Source of the DNA: Parasalinivibrio latis
GTDB taxonomy: Bacteria; Pseudomonadota; Gammaproteobacteria; Enterobacterales; Vibrionaceae
Assembly (NCBI RefSeq): GCF_036825535.1
Contig: NZ_CP098812.1
Span: 496,001 to 560,000, forward strand
Reading direction: 5' to 3'
DNA: 64,000 bases
In this document: piece by piece, positions 8,591-17,614 of the stretch
How the letters are laid out: each line of letters starts with the position of its first letter
Position numbering within the stretch: the stretch's first letter is position 1
Position numbers and translations under genes: made by a program
Notes under the pieces: generated by a model
What the model saw: the letters and a program-made list of their open reading frames with translations, nothing else
Databases searched by the model: none
What the model was told of the DNA's origin: nothing

Positions 8591-9619
8591 ATGACACTCA
8601 AAGTTGCGATAAACGGATTTGGCCGTATCGGCCGCAGCGTATTACGTGCTCTTTATGAAAGCGGAAAACGTGACCAGATAGAAGTGGTTGCAGTGAATGA
8701 ACTTGCTGAACCCGAAGCGATGGCTCACCTGTTGCAGTATGACACCAGTCATGGCCGCTTTTTTAAGCTTGTCAGTTGCACTCAGGAAATTCTGCACGTA
8801 GGGGATGACAAAATACGTATCCTCCACCTCAGTGATATCCACCTCCTTCCCTGGCGGGATCTCGGCGTAGACATCGTATTAGACTGCACCGGGGTGTTTG
8901 GCGAGCGAGGAGACGGTGAAGCCCACATCGCAGCCGGTGCCGGTAAGGTGCTGTTCTCTCATCCCGGTGGTAACGATCTCGATAACACCATTATCTATGG
9001 TGTAAATCACGACACACTCAAACCAGAACACAAAATCGTGTCGAACGGATCCTGTACCACAAACTGTATCGTGCCGGTTATCAAGGTCTTGGATGAAAAG
9101 TTCGGTATCGATTCAGGTACCATCACTACTATCCACGCTTCCATGCATGATCAGCAGGTTATTGACGCTTATCATTCAGATTTGCGACGCACCCGAGCTG
9201 CCAGCCAGTCTATCATTCCCGTTGATACCAAATTGCATAAAGGTATTGGTAGAATATTTCCGAAATTTTCTAACAAATTTGAAGCGATATCGGTTAGAGT
9301 TCCAACAATTAACGTCACAGCAATGGATTTGAGCGTGACTGTTAACACTAAAGTGAAAGTTAATGACGTAAATCAATCACTCTCCGAGGCCTCTGGGTGT
9401 ACATTGAATGGCATTGTAGATTACACCGAAGCCCCACTGGTTTCCGTCGACTTTAACCATGACCCCCACAGCGCCATCGTCGATGGGTCTCAGACCCGCG
9501 TAAGTAACGGGCATCTCGTGAAGATGCTGGTTTGGTGCGACAACGAATGGGGATTTGCCAACCGCATGCTGGATACGGCGTTAGCAATGGCAGGAATTCA
9601 AGGCTGTTCACCGCAGTGA
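8591..9619 (+). CDS. epd: D-erythrose-4-phosphate dehydrogenase
   Basis: GAPDH-like NAD enzyme that oxidises erythrose-4-phosphate to 4-phosphoerythronate, the first step of de novo pyridoxal phosphate synthesis. It has 342 residues with the Rossmann motif INGFGRIGRSVLRAL at the N-terminus and the catalytic SCTTNC near residue 154. The segments ELAEPEAMAHLLQYDTSHGR and ASMHDQQVIDAYH separate Epd from GapA. It is first in epd-pgk-fbaA, 51 bp before pgk. PdxJ, of the same pathway, is encoded in this window at 37255. Confidence 0.95.
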   Translation: MTLKVAINGFGRIGRSVLRALYESGKRDQIEVVAVNELAEPEAMAHLLQYDTSHGRFFKLVSCTQEILHVGDDKIRILHLSDIHLLPWRDLGVDIVLDCTGVFGERGDGEAHIAAGAGKVLFSHPGGNDLDNTIIYGVNHDTLKPEHKIVSNGSCTTNCIVPVIKVLDEKFGIDSGTITTIHASMHDQQVIDAYHSDLRRTRAASQSIIPVDTKLHKGIGRIFPKFSNKFEAISVRVPTINVTAMDLSVTVNTKVKVNDVNQSLSEASGCTLNGIVDYTEAPLVSVDFNHDPHSAIVDGSQTRVSNGHLVKMLVWCDNEWGFANRMLDTALAMAGIQGCSPQ

Positions 9620-9670
9620 GCAGCCTAACATTTACAAATTATTGATTCGTAAAAGATAGAGAGGACGACC

Positions 9671-10834
9671 ATGTCTGTAATCAAAATGACTGATCTGGAA
9701 CTGGCTGGTAAGCGTGTTCTGATCCGTGCTGACCTGAACGTGCCAGTTAAAGAAGGTAAAGTAACTTCTGACGCTCGTATCCTGGCTTCTCTGCCAACTA
9801 TCAAGCACTGCCTTGAAGCTGGCGCAAAAGTAATGGTGACTTCTCACCTGGGTCGTCCTACTGAAGGTGAGTACGACGAGCAGTTCTCTCTGGCTCCTGT
9901 AGTTAACTACCTGAACGATGCGCTGGATTGCGAAGTTCGCCTGGAAAAAGACTACCTGAACGGTCTGGAACTGAATGCTGGTGAACTGGTTGTTCTGGAA
10001 AACGTTCGTTTCAACAAAGGCGAGAAGAAGAACGAAGAAGATCTGTCTAAGCAATACGCTGCTCTGTGTGACGTATTCGTAATGGACGCATTCGGTACTG
10101 CTCACCGTGCACAGGCTTCAACTCACGGTGTTGGTATGCACGCTCCTGTAGCATGTGCTGGCCCTCTGCTGGCTGCAGAACTGGACGCTCTGGGCAAAGC
10201 CCTGACCAACCCAGCTCGCCCAATGGTTGCTATCGTTGGTGGTTCTAAAGTTTCTACCAAGCTGACTGTTCTTGAGTCTCTGGCCAAGATCGCTGACAAA
10301 GTGGTAGTTGGTGGCGGTATCGCTAACACCTTCATCGCAGCTACCGGCAAAAACGTTGGTAAGTCTCTGTACGAAGCAGACCTGATCGATACAGCGAAAG
10401 CGCTGATGGAACAAACTGACGTGCCAGTAGCAACTGACGTAGTTTGTGCAAAAGAATTCTCTGAGTCTGCAGAAGCGACTATCAAGTCTGCTGCTGACAT
10501 CGCTGAAGACGACATGGTGCTGGATATCGGCCCTGATTCAGCGGAAGAACTGGCTCAAATCATCAAGGGTGCCAAGACCATCCTGTGGAACGGCCCAGTA
10601 GGTGTATTCGAAATCGATCAGTTCGGCAACGGTACAGAAATCGTTTCTAAGGCAATTGCTGAGTCTGAAGGTTTCTCTATCGCTGGTGGTGGTGACACTC
10701 TGGCTGCTATCGACAAGTATGGCATCAAAGAGCAGGTGTCTTACATCTCTACCGGCGGCGGCGCTTTCCTTGAGTTCGTTGAAGGTAAAGTACTGCCAGC
10801 AGTCGCTATGCTGGAAGAGCGCGCCAAAGCGTAA
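9671..10834 (+). CDS. pgk: Phosphoglycerate kinase
   Basis: Transfers phosphate from 1,3-bisphosphoglycerate to ADP in glycolysis. It has 387 residues, as in E. coli. Visible are the substrate-binding RADLNVPVKEG (near 18-28) and TSHLGRPTEGEY (near 57-68), KVSTKLTVLESL in the hinge region, and the nucleotide loop IAGGGDTLAAI near the C-terminus. Codon use is strongly biased towards preferred codons, like fbaA, which suggests very high expression. A terminator follows, but fbaA continues on the same strand. Confidence 0.98.
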   Translation: MSVIKMTDLELAGKRVLIRADLNVPVKEGKVTSDARILASLPTIKHCLEAGAKVMVTSHLGRPTEGEYDEQFSLAPVVNYLNDALDCEVRLEKDYLNGLELNAGELVVLENVRFNKGEKKNEEDLSKQYAALCDVFVMDAFGTAHRAQASTHGVGMHAPVACAGPLLAAELDALGKALTNPARPMVAIVGGSKVSTKLTVLESLAKIADKVVVGGGIANTFIAATGKNVGKSLYEADLIDTAKALMEQTDVPVATDVVCAKEFSESAEATIKSAADIAEDDMVLDIGPDSAEELAQIIKGAKTILWNGPVGVFEIDQFGNGTEIVSKAIAESEGFSIAGGGDTLAAIDKYGIKEQVSYISTGGGAFLEFVEGKVLPAVAMLEERAKA

Positions 10835-10845
10835 TTGACAAAATA

Positions 10846-10870
10846 AACGGGAGTTCAGGCTCCCGTTTTG
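10846..10870 (+). terminator. Rho-independent terminator after pgk
   Basis: An 8-bp stem AACGGGAG / CTCCCGTT with a 6-nt loop, ending in TTTTG, 12 bp after the pgk stop. The T tract is short, so partial read-through into fbaA is plausible. Confidence 0.75.
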
Positions 10871-10968
10871 CTTAACGTTTGTATAGAATGCCCTGCATTG
10901 AAAGCAAACGTTTGCCCTAAGATTTTTATTAATCTCGCGAAGACAACAAAGTAAACAGGACCATAGAC

Positions 10969-12045
10969 ATGTCTAAAATCTTTGATTTCGTAAAGCCAGG
11001 TGTTATCTCTGGTGATGACGTACAAAAAGTATTCGAAATTGCTAAAGAGCATAACTTTGCCCTGCCAGCGGTTAACGTAGTTAACACTGACTCTATCAAC
11101 GCTGTACTGGAATCAGCTGCAAAAGTTAAAGCACCAGTTATCGTTCAGTTCTCTAACGGCGGTGCTGCTTTCTTCGCTGGTAAAGGTCTGAAGCTGGAAG
11201 GTCAGGATGCACAAATCCTGGGTGCAGTTGCTGGTGCGAAATACGTTCACGCGATCGCTGAAACTTACGGTGTGCCAGTAATTCTGCACACTGACCACGC
11301 AGCTAAGAAACTGCTGCCATGGATCGACGGTCTGCTGTCTGCTGGTGAAGAGTTCTTCGCTCAGACTGGTAAGCCACTGTTCTCTTCTCACATGATCGAC
11401 CTGTCAGAAGAAACTCTGGAAGAAAACATCGAAATCAGCGGCAAGTACCTTGAGCGCATGGCTAAGATGAACATGACCCTGGAGATCGAACTGGGTTGTA
11501 CTGGTGGTGAAGAAGACGGCGTTGATAACTCAGACATGGATTCTTCTGAGCTGTACACTTCTCCAGAAGACGTTGCATACGCTTACGAGAAGCTGAGCGC
11601 AATCAGCCACCGTTTCACCATCGCTGCCTCTTTCGGTAACGTACACGGTGTATACCAGGCTGGTAACGTTGTTCTGACTCCTACCATCCTGCGTGACTCT
11701 CAGGCATACGTTTCTGAGAAGTTCAACCTGCCAGCTAAGTCTCTGAACTTCGTATTCCACGGCGGTTCAGGTTCTTCAGAAGCTGATATCCAGGAATCAA
11801 TCAGCTACGGTGTTATCAAGATGAACATCGATACTGATACTCAGTGGGCAAACTGGGATGGCGTTCGTCAGTACGAAGCAGCTAACCACGATTACCTGCA
11901 AGGTCAAATCGGTAACCCTACCGGTGAAGCAGCTCCTAACAAGAAGTACTACGATCCACGCGTATGGCTGCGTGCTGGTCAGGCTTCTATGGTTGCTCGT
12001 CTGGAGAAAGCATTCTCTGACCTGAACGCTATCGACGTACTGTAA
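10969..12045 (+). CDS. fbaA: Fructose-bisphosphate aldolase, class II
   Basis: Zinc-dependent aldolase of glycolysis and gluconeogenesis, 358 residues. The zinc ligands are visible in HTDHAAKKLLPW (near 108-119) and in the later VFHGGSGSSEADI, with ELGCTGGEEDGVD in between. The start MSKIFDFVKPGVISGDDV agrees with the family. Codon use is highly biased, as in pgk. The intergenic region from pgk holds the pgk terminator and presumably a promoter of its own. Confidence 0.98.
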   Translation: MSKIFDFVKPGVISGDDVQKVFEIAKEHNFALPAVNVVNTDSINAVLESAAKVKAPVIVQFSNGGAAFFAGKGLKLEGQDAQILGAVAGAKYVHAIAETYGVPVILHTDHAAKKLLPWIDGLLSAGEEFFAQTGKPLFSSHMIDLSEETLEENIEISGKYLERMAKMNMTLEIELGCTGGEEDGVDNSDMDSSELYTSPEDVAYAYEKLSAISHRFTIAASFGNVHGVYQAGNVVLTPTILRDSQAYVSEKFNLPAKSLNFVFHGGSGSSEADIQESISYGVIKMNIDTDTQWANWDGVRQYEAANHDYLQGQIGNPTGEAAPNKKYYDPRVWLRAGQASMVARLEKAFSDLNAIDVL

Positions 12046-12070
12046 TTTTTTACAGAAACGACGGTTATAA

Positions 12071-12102
12071 GAAGGCCCGCTTATATAAGCGGGCTTTTTC
12101 TT
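12071..12102 (+). terminator. Rho-independent terminator of fbaA
   Basis: An 8-bp stem GCCCGCTT / AAGCGGGC with a 4-nt AT loop followed by TTTTTCTT, 30 bp after the fbaA stop. Confidence 0.92.
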
Positions 12103-12246
12103 ATTTGAGACAGGCTATTTTCGCATTACAATTTAAACTTCGTTACATTTTAACGGTTTTGTAAGGCCTGAGTGCCTGATGTAAGGTGGCCGAGCCCCGC
12201 TTTTTTGGGAGGTTCGGGCGTTAATCACTCAAATGAGAAAATAAGA

Positions 12247-13104
12247 ATGAGTCAAGAAAACCCAGTAGTAGAGCTGGCCGGAACAGCTGAAAAAGCACAG
12301 CATTGGCTGGCTAGCAACCAGGATCTTATCATCCAGTATGGCGTGAATGTTATTTCCGCTATCCTTATCCTCATCATTGGTAACTTCGTGGTGAAGGCAA
12401 TTGCCGGTTCAGTTGCCAAGGTACTGCGCAAGAAACAGATGGATAACGCTGTTGTAGAGTTTATCCATGCGTTGGTTCGTTACCTGCTGTTTGTCATCGT
12501 TATTATTGCAGCACTGAGCCGTATTGGTGTTCAGACTGCATCTGTAGTGGCTGTTATCGGTGCTGCCGGCCTGGCTGTTGGCCTGGCGTTGCAGGGTTCA
12601 CTGTCTAACTTCGCAGCTGGCGTACTGATTGTAGGTTTCCGCCCATTCAAGTCAGGTGACTATGTGGAAGTGGGTGGTGTTGCCGGTTCTGTTGAATCTA
12701 TCCAGATCTTCTCTACCGTACTGAAGACACCGGACAACAAAATGGTTGTTGTGCCAAACGGTTCTGTTATCGGTGGCCCAATCACCAACTACTCCCGCCA
12801 TGATACCCGCCGCATCGATTTCGTAATCGGTGTGTCTTACAACGCTGATTTGCAAAAGACCAAAGCTGTTCTGGAGCGTGTATGTGCCGCTGATGAGCGT
12901 GTTCTGAAAGATCCAGAAACTACAGTGGGTGTTGTTGCCCTGGCTGATTCTTCAGTTAACTTTGTGGTACGCCCTTGGGTACGTACTGCTGATTACTGGG
13001 CGGTATACTTCGACCTGATGCAAGCCATCAAGGAAGAACTCGATAAAGAAGGTATCGAGATCCCATTCCCTCAGATGGATGTTCACCTGAACAAGGTCGA
13101 CTAA
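12247..13104 (+). CDS. mscS: Small-conductance mechanosensitive channel MscS
   Basis: Inner-membrane tension-gated channel that releases solutes on hypo-osmotic shock. The frame opens 25 codons earlier, but the start at 12247 gives MSQENPVVELAGTAEKAQHW and 285 residues, the length of E. coli MscS. Three N-terminal membrane segments are visible, ending with the glycine/alanine-rich pore helix VIGAAGLAVGLALQGSLSNFAAG (written here as two parts, VIGAAGLAVGLALQ and GSLSNFAAG). The cytosolic beta domain carries MVVVPNGSVIGGPITNYS. Gene order fbaA-mscS-argO matches E. coli. Confidence 0.96.
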   Translation: MSQENPVVELAGTAEKAQHWLASNQDLIIQYGVNVISAILILIIGNFVVKAIAGSVAKVLRKKQMDNAVVEFIHALVRYLLFVIVIIAALSRIGVQTASVVAVIGAAGLAVGLALQGSLSNFAAGVLIVGFRPFKSGDYVEVGGVAGSVESIQIFSTVLKTPDNKMVVVPNGSVIGGPITNYSRHDTRRIDFVIGVSYNADLQKTKAVLERVCAADERVLKDPETTVGVVALADSSVNFVVRPWVRTADYWAVYFDLMQAIKEELDKEGIEIPFPQMDVHLNKVD

Positions 13105-13117
13105 TCTTACTGAATGT

Positions 13118-13149
13118 AAAAAAGGCTTCCGGTTGGAAGCCTTTTTTAT
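13118..13149. terminator. Bidirectional terminator between mscS and the YbaK-like gene
   Basis: A 13-bp stem AAAAAAGGCTTCC / GGAAGCCTTTTTT with a 4-nt loop. A and T tracts on both sides let it serve the convergent genes mscS and the YbaK-family gene. Confidence 0.92.
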
Positions 13150-13643
13150 TGGCTGTTGCCAAGAACCAACACAGGGTTTGGGATGGCTGCCAGGATATTG
13201 TCAAGATGTCGGGAAGCAAATCCCATGGTGTTAACCGGCGGGCCGGGTGTGAACATCAGTTCTTTGAATTTGTAGACGTCCGGATCGATAATCAGCGGGA
13301 TGTCCGGGGGGAGAGTAAAGGGGCTTACAGCTTTTGGAAGACACCCGGTCACTGCCGTCATTTCCTCATCCCCGGCGATGGAGGGACGTTTCCCTGTCAG
13401 GGCTTTGATGGACTTGGTATCCAGCCTCTGATCTTTGTGGGTAAACAGTAAAGCGTACCCGCTGCCTTTGAGTTTGAGGAAAAGACTTTTGGTTAATGCC
13501 CCTGTCCAGCCAAGGCGTGCCGCTACCTTTTCATCAGTGTCAAAATCAAGGATGGGTTCATGCTCCCAAATAAGGTAAGGGACGCCTGCTTCCCTGAAAA
13601 GCGTGATATTTGCCTCCAAGATAGCTTCAACAGATGGGTACAT
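13146..13643 (-). CDS. YbaK/EbsC-family aminoacyl-tRNA deacylase-like protein
   Basis: A 165-residue protein of the YbaK/ProX trans-editing superfamily, whose members hydrolyse mischarged tRNAs. The conserved lysine-containing stretch LTKSLFLKLKGSGYALL (near residues 50-66) and GKRPSIAGDEEM (near 83-94) are present. The ending IPLIIDPDVYKF corresponds to the ProX/YbaK substrate loop. It overlaps the argO stop codon by one base (TAATG), so the two are probably cotranscribed and coupled. Which tRNA it edits cannot be read; a ProX-type alanyl-tRNAPro role is possible. A second YbaK-like gene is at 24939. Confidence 0.85.
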   Translation of the reverse strand: MYPSVEAILEANITLFREAGVPYLIWEHEPILDFDTDEKVAARLGWTGALTKSLFLKLKGSGYALLFTHKDQRLDTKSIKALTGKRPSIAGDEEMTAVTGCLPKAVSPFTLPPDIPLIIDPDVYKFKELMFTPGPPVNTMGFASRHLDNILAAIPNPVLVLGNSQ

Positions 13644-14275
13644 TAGCCCAGCCTCCCCAAAAGCCCGCTAGCCAGTTTCCAGGCAATAAAAAACATAAAC
13701 CCGGCTATAACTGCATCAATCGTTCTCTGAACCCTGGGTTTGCTCAGTACTGGCGCCATTTTCGCTGCCGCAAGGGACACACCGTAAAACCAGCTCAGTG
13801 ATGCCAGCAACGTGCCCGTGGCAAATGCAATGCGGCCATCTTCGGAAAACTGTCCGCCGATCGACCCTAACACCACAATGGTATCGAGGTAGACATGTGG
13901 GTTGAGCAGGGTAACGGCAAGCGCCCCGAGAATAACTGCGCGCCTTCCTCGACTGGTGCTTTTATCAATTTCGGCTTTTTCATACCTGTTCTGCAGTACT
14001 GCTTTAACCGACATGGCACCGTAGAAACTTAAGAACAGGATACCGCCTAAAGTCACGGTATTAAGCAATGTCGCATTGCTGGAAAGCAGTGCACCGCCCC
14101 CGAAAATTCCCAGCGTGATAAATACGATGTCGCAGAGGCTGCAGATGGTCGCGGTTGTCAGGTGATGCTGTCGTTTGATCCCCTGGTTCAAGACGTAGGC
14201 GTTTTGGGCACCGATAGGCACTATCATGCTTAGGCCCAGACCAAATCCTTGCAGAATAATCCATATGTTGCTCAT
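13643..14275 (-). CDS. argO: Arginine exporter ArgO (LysE family)
   Basis: Inner-membrane exporter of the LysE/RhtB superfamily, 210 residues with about six hydrophobic segments. The N-terminus LGLSMIVPIGAQNAYVLNQG is the typical LysE/ArgO first helix. It is divergent from argP, the regulator known to activate argO in E. coli with arginine. The 114-bp argO-argP gap presumably holds the ArgP site; I did not resolve a motif there. Confidence 0.92.
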   Translation of the reverse strand: MSNIWIILQGFGLGLSMIVPIGAQNAYVLNQGIKRQHHLTTATICSLCDIVFITLGIFGGGALLSSNATLLNTVTLGGILFLSFYGAMSVKAVLQNRYEKAEIDKSTSRGRRAVILGALAVTLLNPHVYLDTIVVLGSIGGQFSEDGRIAFATGTLLASLSWFYGVSLAAAKMAPVLSKPRVQRTIDAVIAGFMFFIAWKLASGLLGRLG

Positions 14276-14389
14276 TGCCCGATTCCGTTGAGTATGCCGT
14301 TAACTGTGGAAGTTAGAGTAAAGAGTGGACGATTTTCAGTAAATCTAATAATTTTTATACAACATAAGGAAGACTAATGAGGCAGGGAA

Positions 14390-15301
14390 ATGAGAGGGTT
14401 GGATTACCGCTGGCTGGAAGCGCTGGACAGCGTCATTGCCAATGGCGGCTTTGATAAAGCCGCTGAGGCCTTGTTTGTTACCCAGTCAGCGGTATCACAG
14501 AGAATCAAGCAGTTGGAAAAATGGGCGTCTCAGCCTTTGTTGGTCAGGGAAACGCCACCGCGCCCAACTGAAGCAGGCCAAAAGCTGCTTGGGCTTTACC
14601 GCCGGGTCTGTTTGTTGGAGCAGGAAATGCTGCCAGAGGTGACCCCTTCAGTAGAAAGCCGGCGTCTGTCGGCAACCATTGGAACCAATGCTGACAGCCT
14701 GGCGACCTGGTTAATCCCGGCACTTGCACCGGTGATGAAGACTTACCCGGTTGAGTTTAATTTTCTGGTGGATAATGAAAGCCGGACGCTTAACCGGTTA
14801 AGAAATGGTGAGGCTATAGCTGTAATCAGTACAGCGGAAACGTCCTTGCAGGGGTGTGTCAGCCACTATCTTGGCGAACTTATTTACTGTTGTGTAGCGA
14901 CGCCTGAATTCGCCCAAAAGTACTTCCCGCAAGGTGCAACACGCGATGAAGTCCAGCATGCACCGACGACGGTGTTCGACCAGTTTGATGATATGCAGGG
15001 TGAGTTTTTGATGGATCATTTTGACTTACCCATTACGGCAGTACCCAAACATATTGTCCGGACAACAGAGGCCATCCTGGAACTGGTAAAACATGGGGTG
15101 GCAAACAGCCTTGTTCCGGTCATTATGATTGAACGGGAGCTCGCCAGTGGTGAACTTGTCGATGTGATGCCAGGTAAAACGGTCCACTACAAACTCTACT
15201 GGCATCACTGGGCAACAGAGAGCGGAATCCTTTCGAAAATATCTGAAAGCTGTATTAATTATGCCCGAGGGCACCTGGCCAATTTCACGGGGAAATCCTG
15301 A
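14390..15301 (+). CDS. argP: LysR-family regulator ArgP
   Basis: A 303-residue LysR-type regulator. The winged helix-turn-helix covers about residues 5-65 (GGFDKAAEALFVTQSAVSQRIKQLE), followed by the effector-binding domain. MRGLDYRWLEALDSVI is the ArgP/IciA start. In E. coli ArgP activates argO with arginine and responds to lysine. Its divergent neighbour is argO, which supports the assignment. It ends 85 bp before the yggE start. Confidence 0.93.
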   Translation: MRGLDYRWLEALDSVIANGGFDKAAEALFVTQSAVSQRIKQLEKWASQPLLVRETPPRPTEAGQKLLGLYRRVCLLEQEMLPEVTPSVESRRLSATIGTNADSLATWLIPALAPVMKTYPVEFNFLVDNESRTLNRLRNGEAIAVISTAETSLQGCVSHYLGELIYCCVATPEFAQKYFPQGATRDEVQHAPTTVFDQFDDMQGEFLMDHFDLPITAVPKHIVRTTEAILELVKHGVANSLVPVIMIERELASGELVDVMPGKTVHYKLYWHHWATESGILSKISESCINYARGHLANFTGKS

Positions 15302-15386
15302 CAGAAATTTAATTGAACAGTGTTGGGAATTTTTCTTTGATGTGGGAGTCTTACTGTCTGTAATTCCTCTTTTTCGGAGAATGAAG

Positions 15387-16082
15387 ATGAAAAAAACACT
15401 GATTGCAGCCCTGTTTACCGCCGGTATGGTTACCGTTCCTGCAGCGATGGCTGCAACACCGGATTTTCCTCACCTGGAAACCATGGGGGTTGGGCAGGTA
15501 ACAGTGCAGCCGGACATGGCTAACCTCAATGTTGAAGTTGTGGTAACCAAAGATTCCGCACAGGCAGCGAAAAAAGCATCAGATAAAGCCATCAGTGCCT
15601 TCATCTCCCGACTGAAGAAAGAAGGTGTGGCCGATGAGGATATTCAGAGCGCTAACCTCAACCTTCAGCCTCAATACCGTTATGAGAACGGTAAAGCGCC
15701 AGAGCTGACCGGTTATCGTGCCAGCCGTCAGGTTACCGTAACAGTGAATAAGCTTGCTGACCTGAACAGCATTCTGGATTCTGCGCTGGACAAAGGCCTG
15801 AACCGCGTCAATAACATCCAGCTGAAATCAAGCAAGGAAGCAGAACTTGCCAAGCAGGCCCGAATTGCCGCTATCAAAGATGCGCAGGTAAAAGCTGCAG
15901 AGCTGGCGAAAGGCTTTGGCCAGAAACTGGATGGTGTGTGGGAGATCCGTTATATGGATAGCATGCCAGTACGCCCTGTTGCCCTGCGTATGGCTATGGA
16001 CGAGAGTGCGGTAAACAAGAGCTACCAGTACGGCCAGATCACCCTGCAAGACCAGGTAGAAGTGGTTTATAAGATTAAGTAA
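15387..16082 (+). CDS. yggE: SIMPL-domain (DUF541) periplasmic protein YggE
   Basis: A 231-residue protein with a signal peptide (MKKTLIAALFTAGM..AAMA, cleavage near residue 24) and a SIMPL domain from about 33 to the end. In E. coli yggE also sits beside argO/argP and is linked to oxidative-stress tolerance; the molecular role is unknown. The start at 15387 is chosen over 15381 because GGAG then lies 7 nt upstream. The much longer open frame overlapping argP is not used. Confidence 0.88.
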   Translation: MKKTLIAALFTAGMVTVPAAMAATPDFPHLETMGVGQVTVQPDMANLNVEVVVTKDSAQAAKKASDKAISAFISRLKKEGVADEDIQSANLNLQPQYRYENGKAPELTGYRASRQVTVTVNKLADLNSILDSALDKGLNRVNNIQLKSSKEAELAKQARIAAIKDAQVKAAELAKGFGQKLDGVWEIRYMDSMPVRPVALRMAMDESAVNKSYQYGQITLQDQVEVVYKIK

Positions 16083-16088
16083 TTCACT

Positions 16089-16134
16089 TATACCCAAACC
16101 ACCTCAAGGTGCATCTTGATGTGGCTAGGGTATA
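16089..16134. repeat. 46-bp palindrome, minimal relative of the 7538 MITE-like element
   Basis: The sequence consists of the two terminal inverted repeats of the 266-bp element at 7538, joined directly without the internal lobes. It starts TATACCCAAACCACCTCAAG and ends in TGTGGCTAGGGTATA. It can form one long hairpin. It lies 7 bp after the yggE stop, between it and the shared terminator. Confidence 0.75.
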
Positions 16135-16147
16135 TTCTCTGAATAAC

Positions 16148-16176
16148 AAAAAGGGCAGCCTCGGCTGCCCCTTTTC
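16148..16176. terminator. Bidirectional terminator between yggE and serA
   Basis: Stem AAAGGGCAGC / GCTGCCCCTTT with a 4-nt loop. A and T tracts on both sides fit termination of the convergent genes yggE and serA. Confidence 0.88.
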
Positions 16177-16191
16177 ATTCTTGCTAGAAGC

Positions 16192-17421
16192 TTAGTGAAG
16201 GATGCGGGCACGCATAGTGCCGTCGATAGCCTTCAGCTTTTCCAGTGCCTTTTCAGATTGTTCGGTTTCAACATCAATAACCACATAACCGATATCTGCA
16301 GAAGTTTGCAGGTACTGTGCGGCGATGTTGATTCCGGCCTCAGCAAAGATGGTATTGATCTTGGTGAGGATACCCGGACGGTTTTGGTGAATGTGCAGCA
16401 GGCGTGATGTACCTGAATGCTCCGGCAGTGATACCTCAGGGAAGTTGACGCTGGAGAGGGTAGAACCGTTGTCAGAGTACTTCGCCATTTTTCCGGCGAC
16501 CTCAATACCGATGTTCTCCTGGGCTTCCTGGGTTGAACCGCCCACATGCGGTGTCAGGATCACGTTATCAAACTTGGTGAGAGGTGATTCAAACGGGTCT
16601 TTGTTGGTTTTCGGTTCCACCGGGAAAACATCAATAGCTGCGCCACTGATATGGCCGCTTTCCAGTGCAGAACACAGCGCATCGATTTCAACCACAGTGC
16701 CGCGGGCAGCGTTAATAAAGATAGAGCCCGGCTTCATGCGCGCAAATTCTTCTGCTCCCATCATGTCTTTGGTGCTGTCTGTTTCCGGCACATGCAGCGA
16801 AATCACGTCACATTTGTTGAGAAGCTCGCTCATGGTATCAACCTGAGTGGCGTTACCCAGGGACAACTTATTCTCGATGTCGTAGTAGTAAACCCGCATA
16901 CCGAGGTTTTCCGCCAGAATACCCAACTGGGTACCAATGTGGCCATAACCGATGATACCCAGGTTTTTCCCTCGGGCTTCGTAGGAGTTATCGGCAGATT
17001 TCATCCATTCACCGCGATGCGCCATGGCATTTTTCTGGGGGATGCCGCGCATGAGCAGCAGTATTTCACCCAGTACCAGCTCAGCCACACTCCGGGTATT
17101 GGAGAACGGAGCGTTAAATACCGGAATACCACGTCGGGTAGCGGCTTTGAGATCGACCTGGTTGGTGCCTATGCAGAAGCAGCCTACGGCAACCAGTTTG
17201 TTTGCCTTGGCAAACACTTCTTCGGTCAGTTGGGTACGGGAACGGATACCAATGAAGTGTACGTCTTTGACGGCTTCTTCAAGTTCTTTTCCTGCCAATG
17301 AGCCCTTGTGGTAGGCGATGTTGGTGTAACCCGCCGCATTCAAGGTATCGACAGCGCTCTGGTGGAGTCCTTCGAGCAGAAGGATCTTAATTTTGCTCTT
17401 TTCTAGAGAAAAAGTTGCCAT
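16192..17421 (-). CDS. serA: D-3-phosphoglycerate dehydrogenase
   Basis: First enzyme of serine biosynthesis, oxidising 3-phosphoglycerate with NAD. It has 409 residues like E. coli SerA. Visible are the Rossmann motif GKNLGIIGYGHIGTQLG (near 151-167), the substrate Arg in FINAARGTVVEIDAL and the catalytic His in ILTPHVGGST. A C-terminal ACT domain covers about 335-409 (LLHIHQNRPGILTKINTIF), so serine feedback is expected. It lies downstream of rpiA, separated from it by a terminator. Confidence 0.97.
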   Translation of the reverse strand: MATFSLEKSKIKILLLEGLHQSAVDTLNAAGYTNIAYHKGSLAGKELEEAVKDVHFIGIRSRTQLTEEVFAKANKLVAVGCFCIGTNQVDLKAATRRGIPVFNAPFSNTRSVAELVLGEILLLMRGIPQKNAMAHRGEWMKSADNSYEARGKNLGIIGYGHIGTQLGILAENLGMRVYYYDIENKLSLGNATQVDTMSELLNKCDVISLHVPETDSTKDMMGAEEFARMKPGSIFINAARGTVVEIDALCSALESGHISGAAIDVFPVEPKTNKDPFESPLTKFDNVILTPHVGGSTQEAQENIGIEVAGKMAKYSDNGSTLSSVNFPEVSLPEHSGTSRLLHIHQNRPGILTKINTIFAEAGINIAAQYLQTSADIGYVVIDVETEQSEKALEKLKAIDGTMRARILH

Positions 17422-17555
17422 GTCAGGTTCTCATCCTTAAAAACTACAAAAAATCAAATCTGGCCGTGTTTAGGTGTGATAGTTGTCGCGGTCCATACAG
17501 TGACTAACTTAACAAAAATTAATCGACATGGGTAAGAAAAATACAAGTGCAGGAG

Positions 17556-17587
17556 AGAAAAAAAGCGCCGGTGAGAGGCGCTTTTAA
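17556..17587 (-). terminator. Rho-independent terminator of rpiA
   Basis: On the minus strand AAAAGCGCC / GGCGCTTTT, loop 7 nt, followed by a seven-T run. It lies between the rpiA stop and the serA promoter region. Confidence 0.9.
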
Positions 17588-17614
17588 GTAATTGAATAAC
17601 TTAGACGCAAACGT

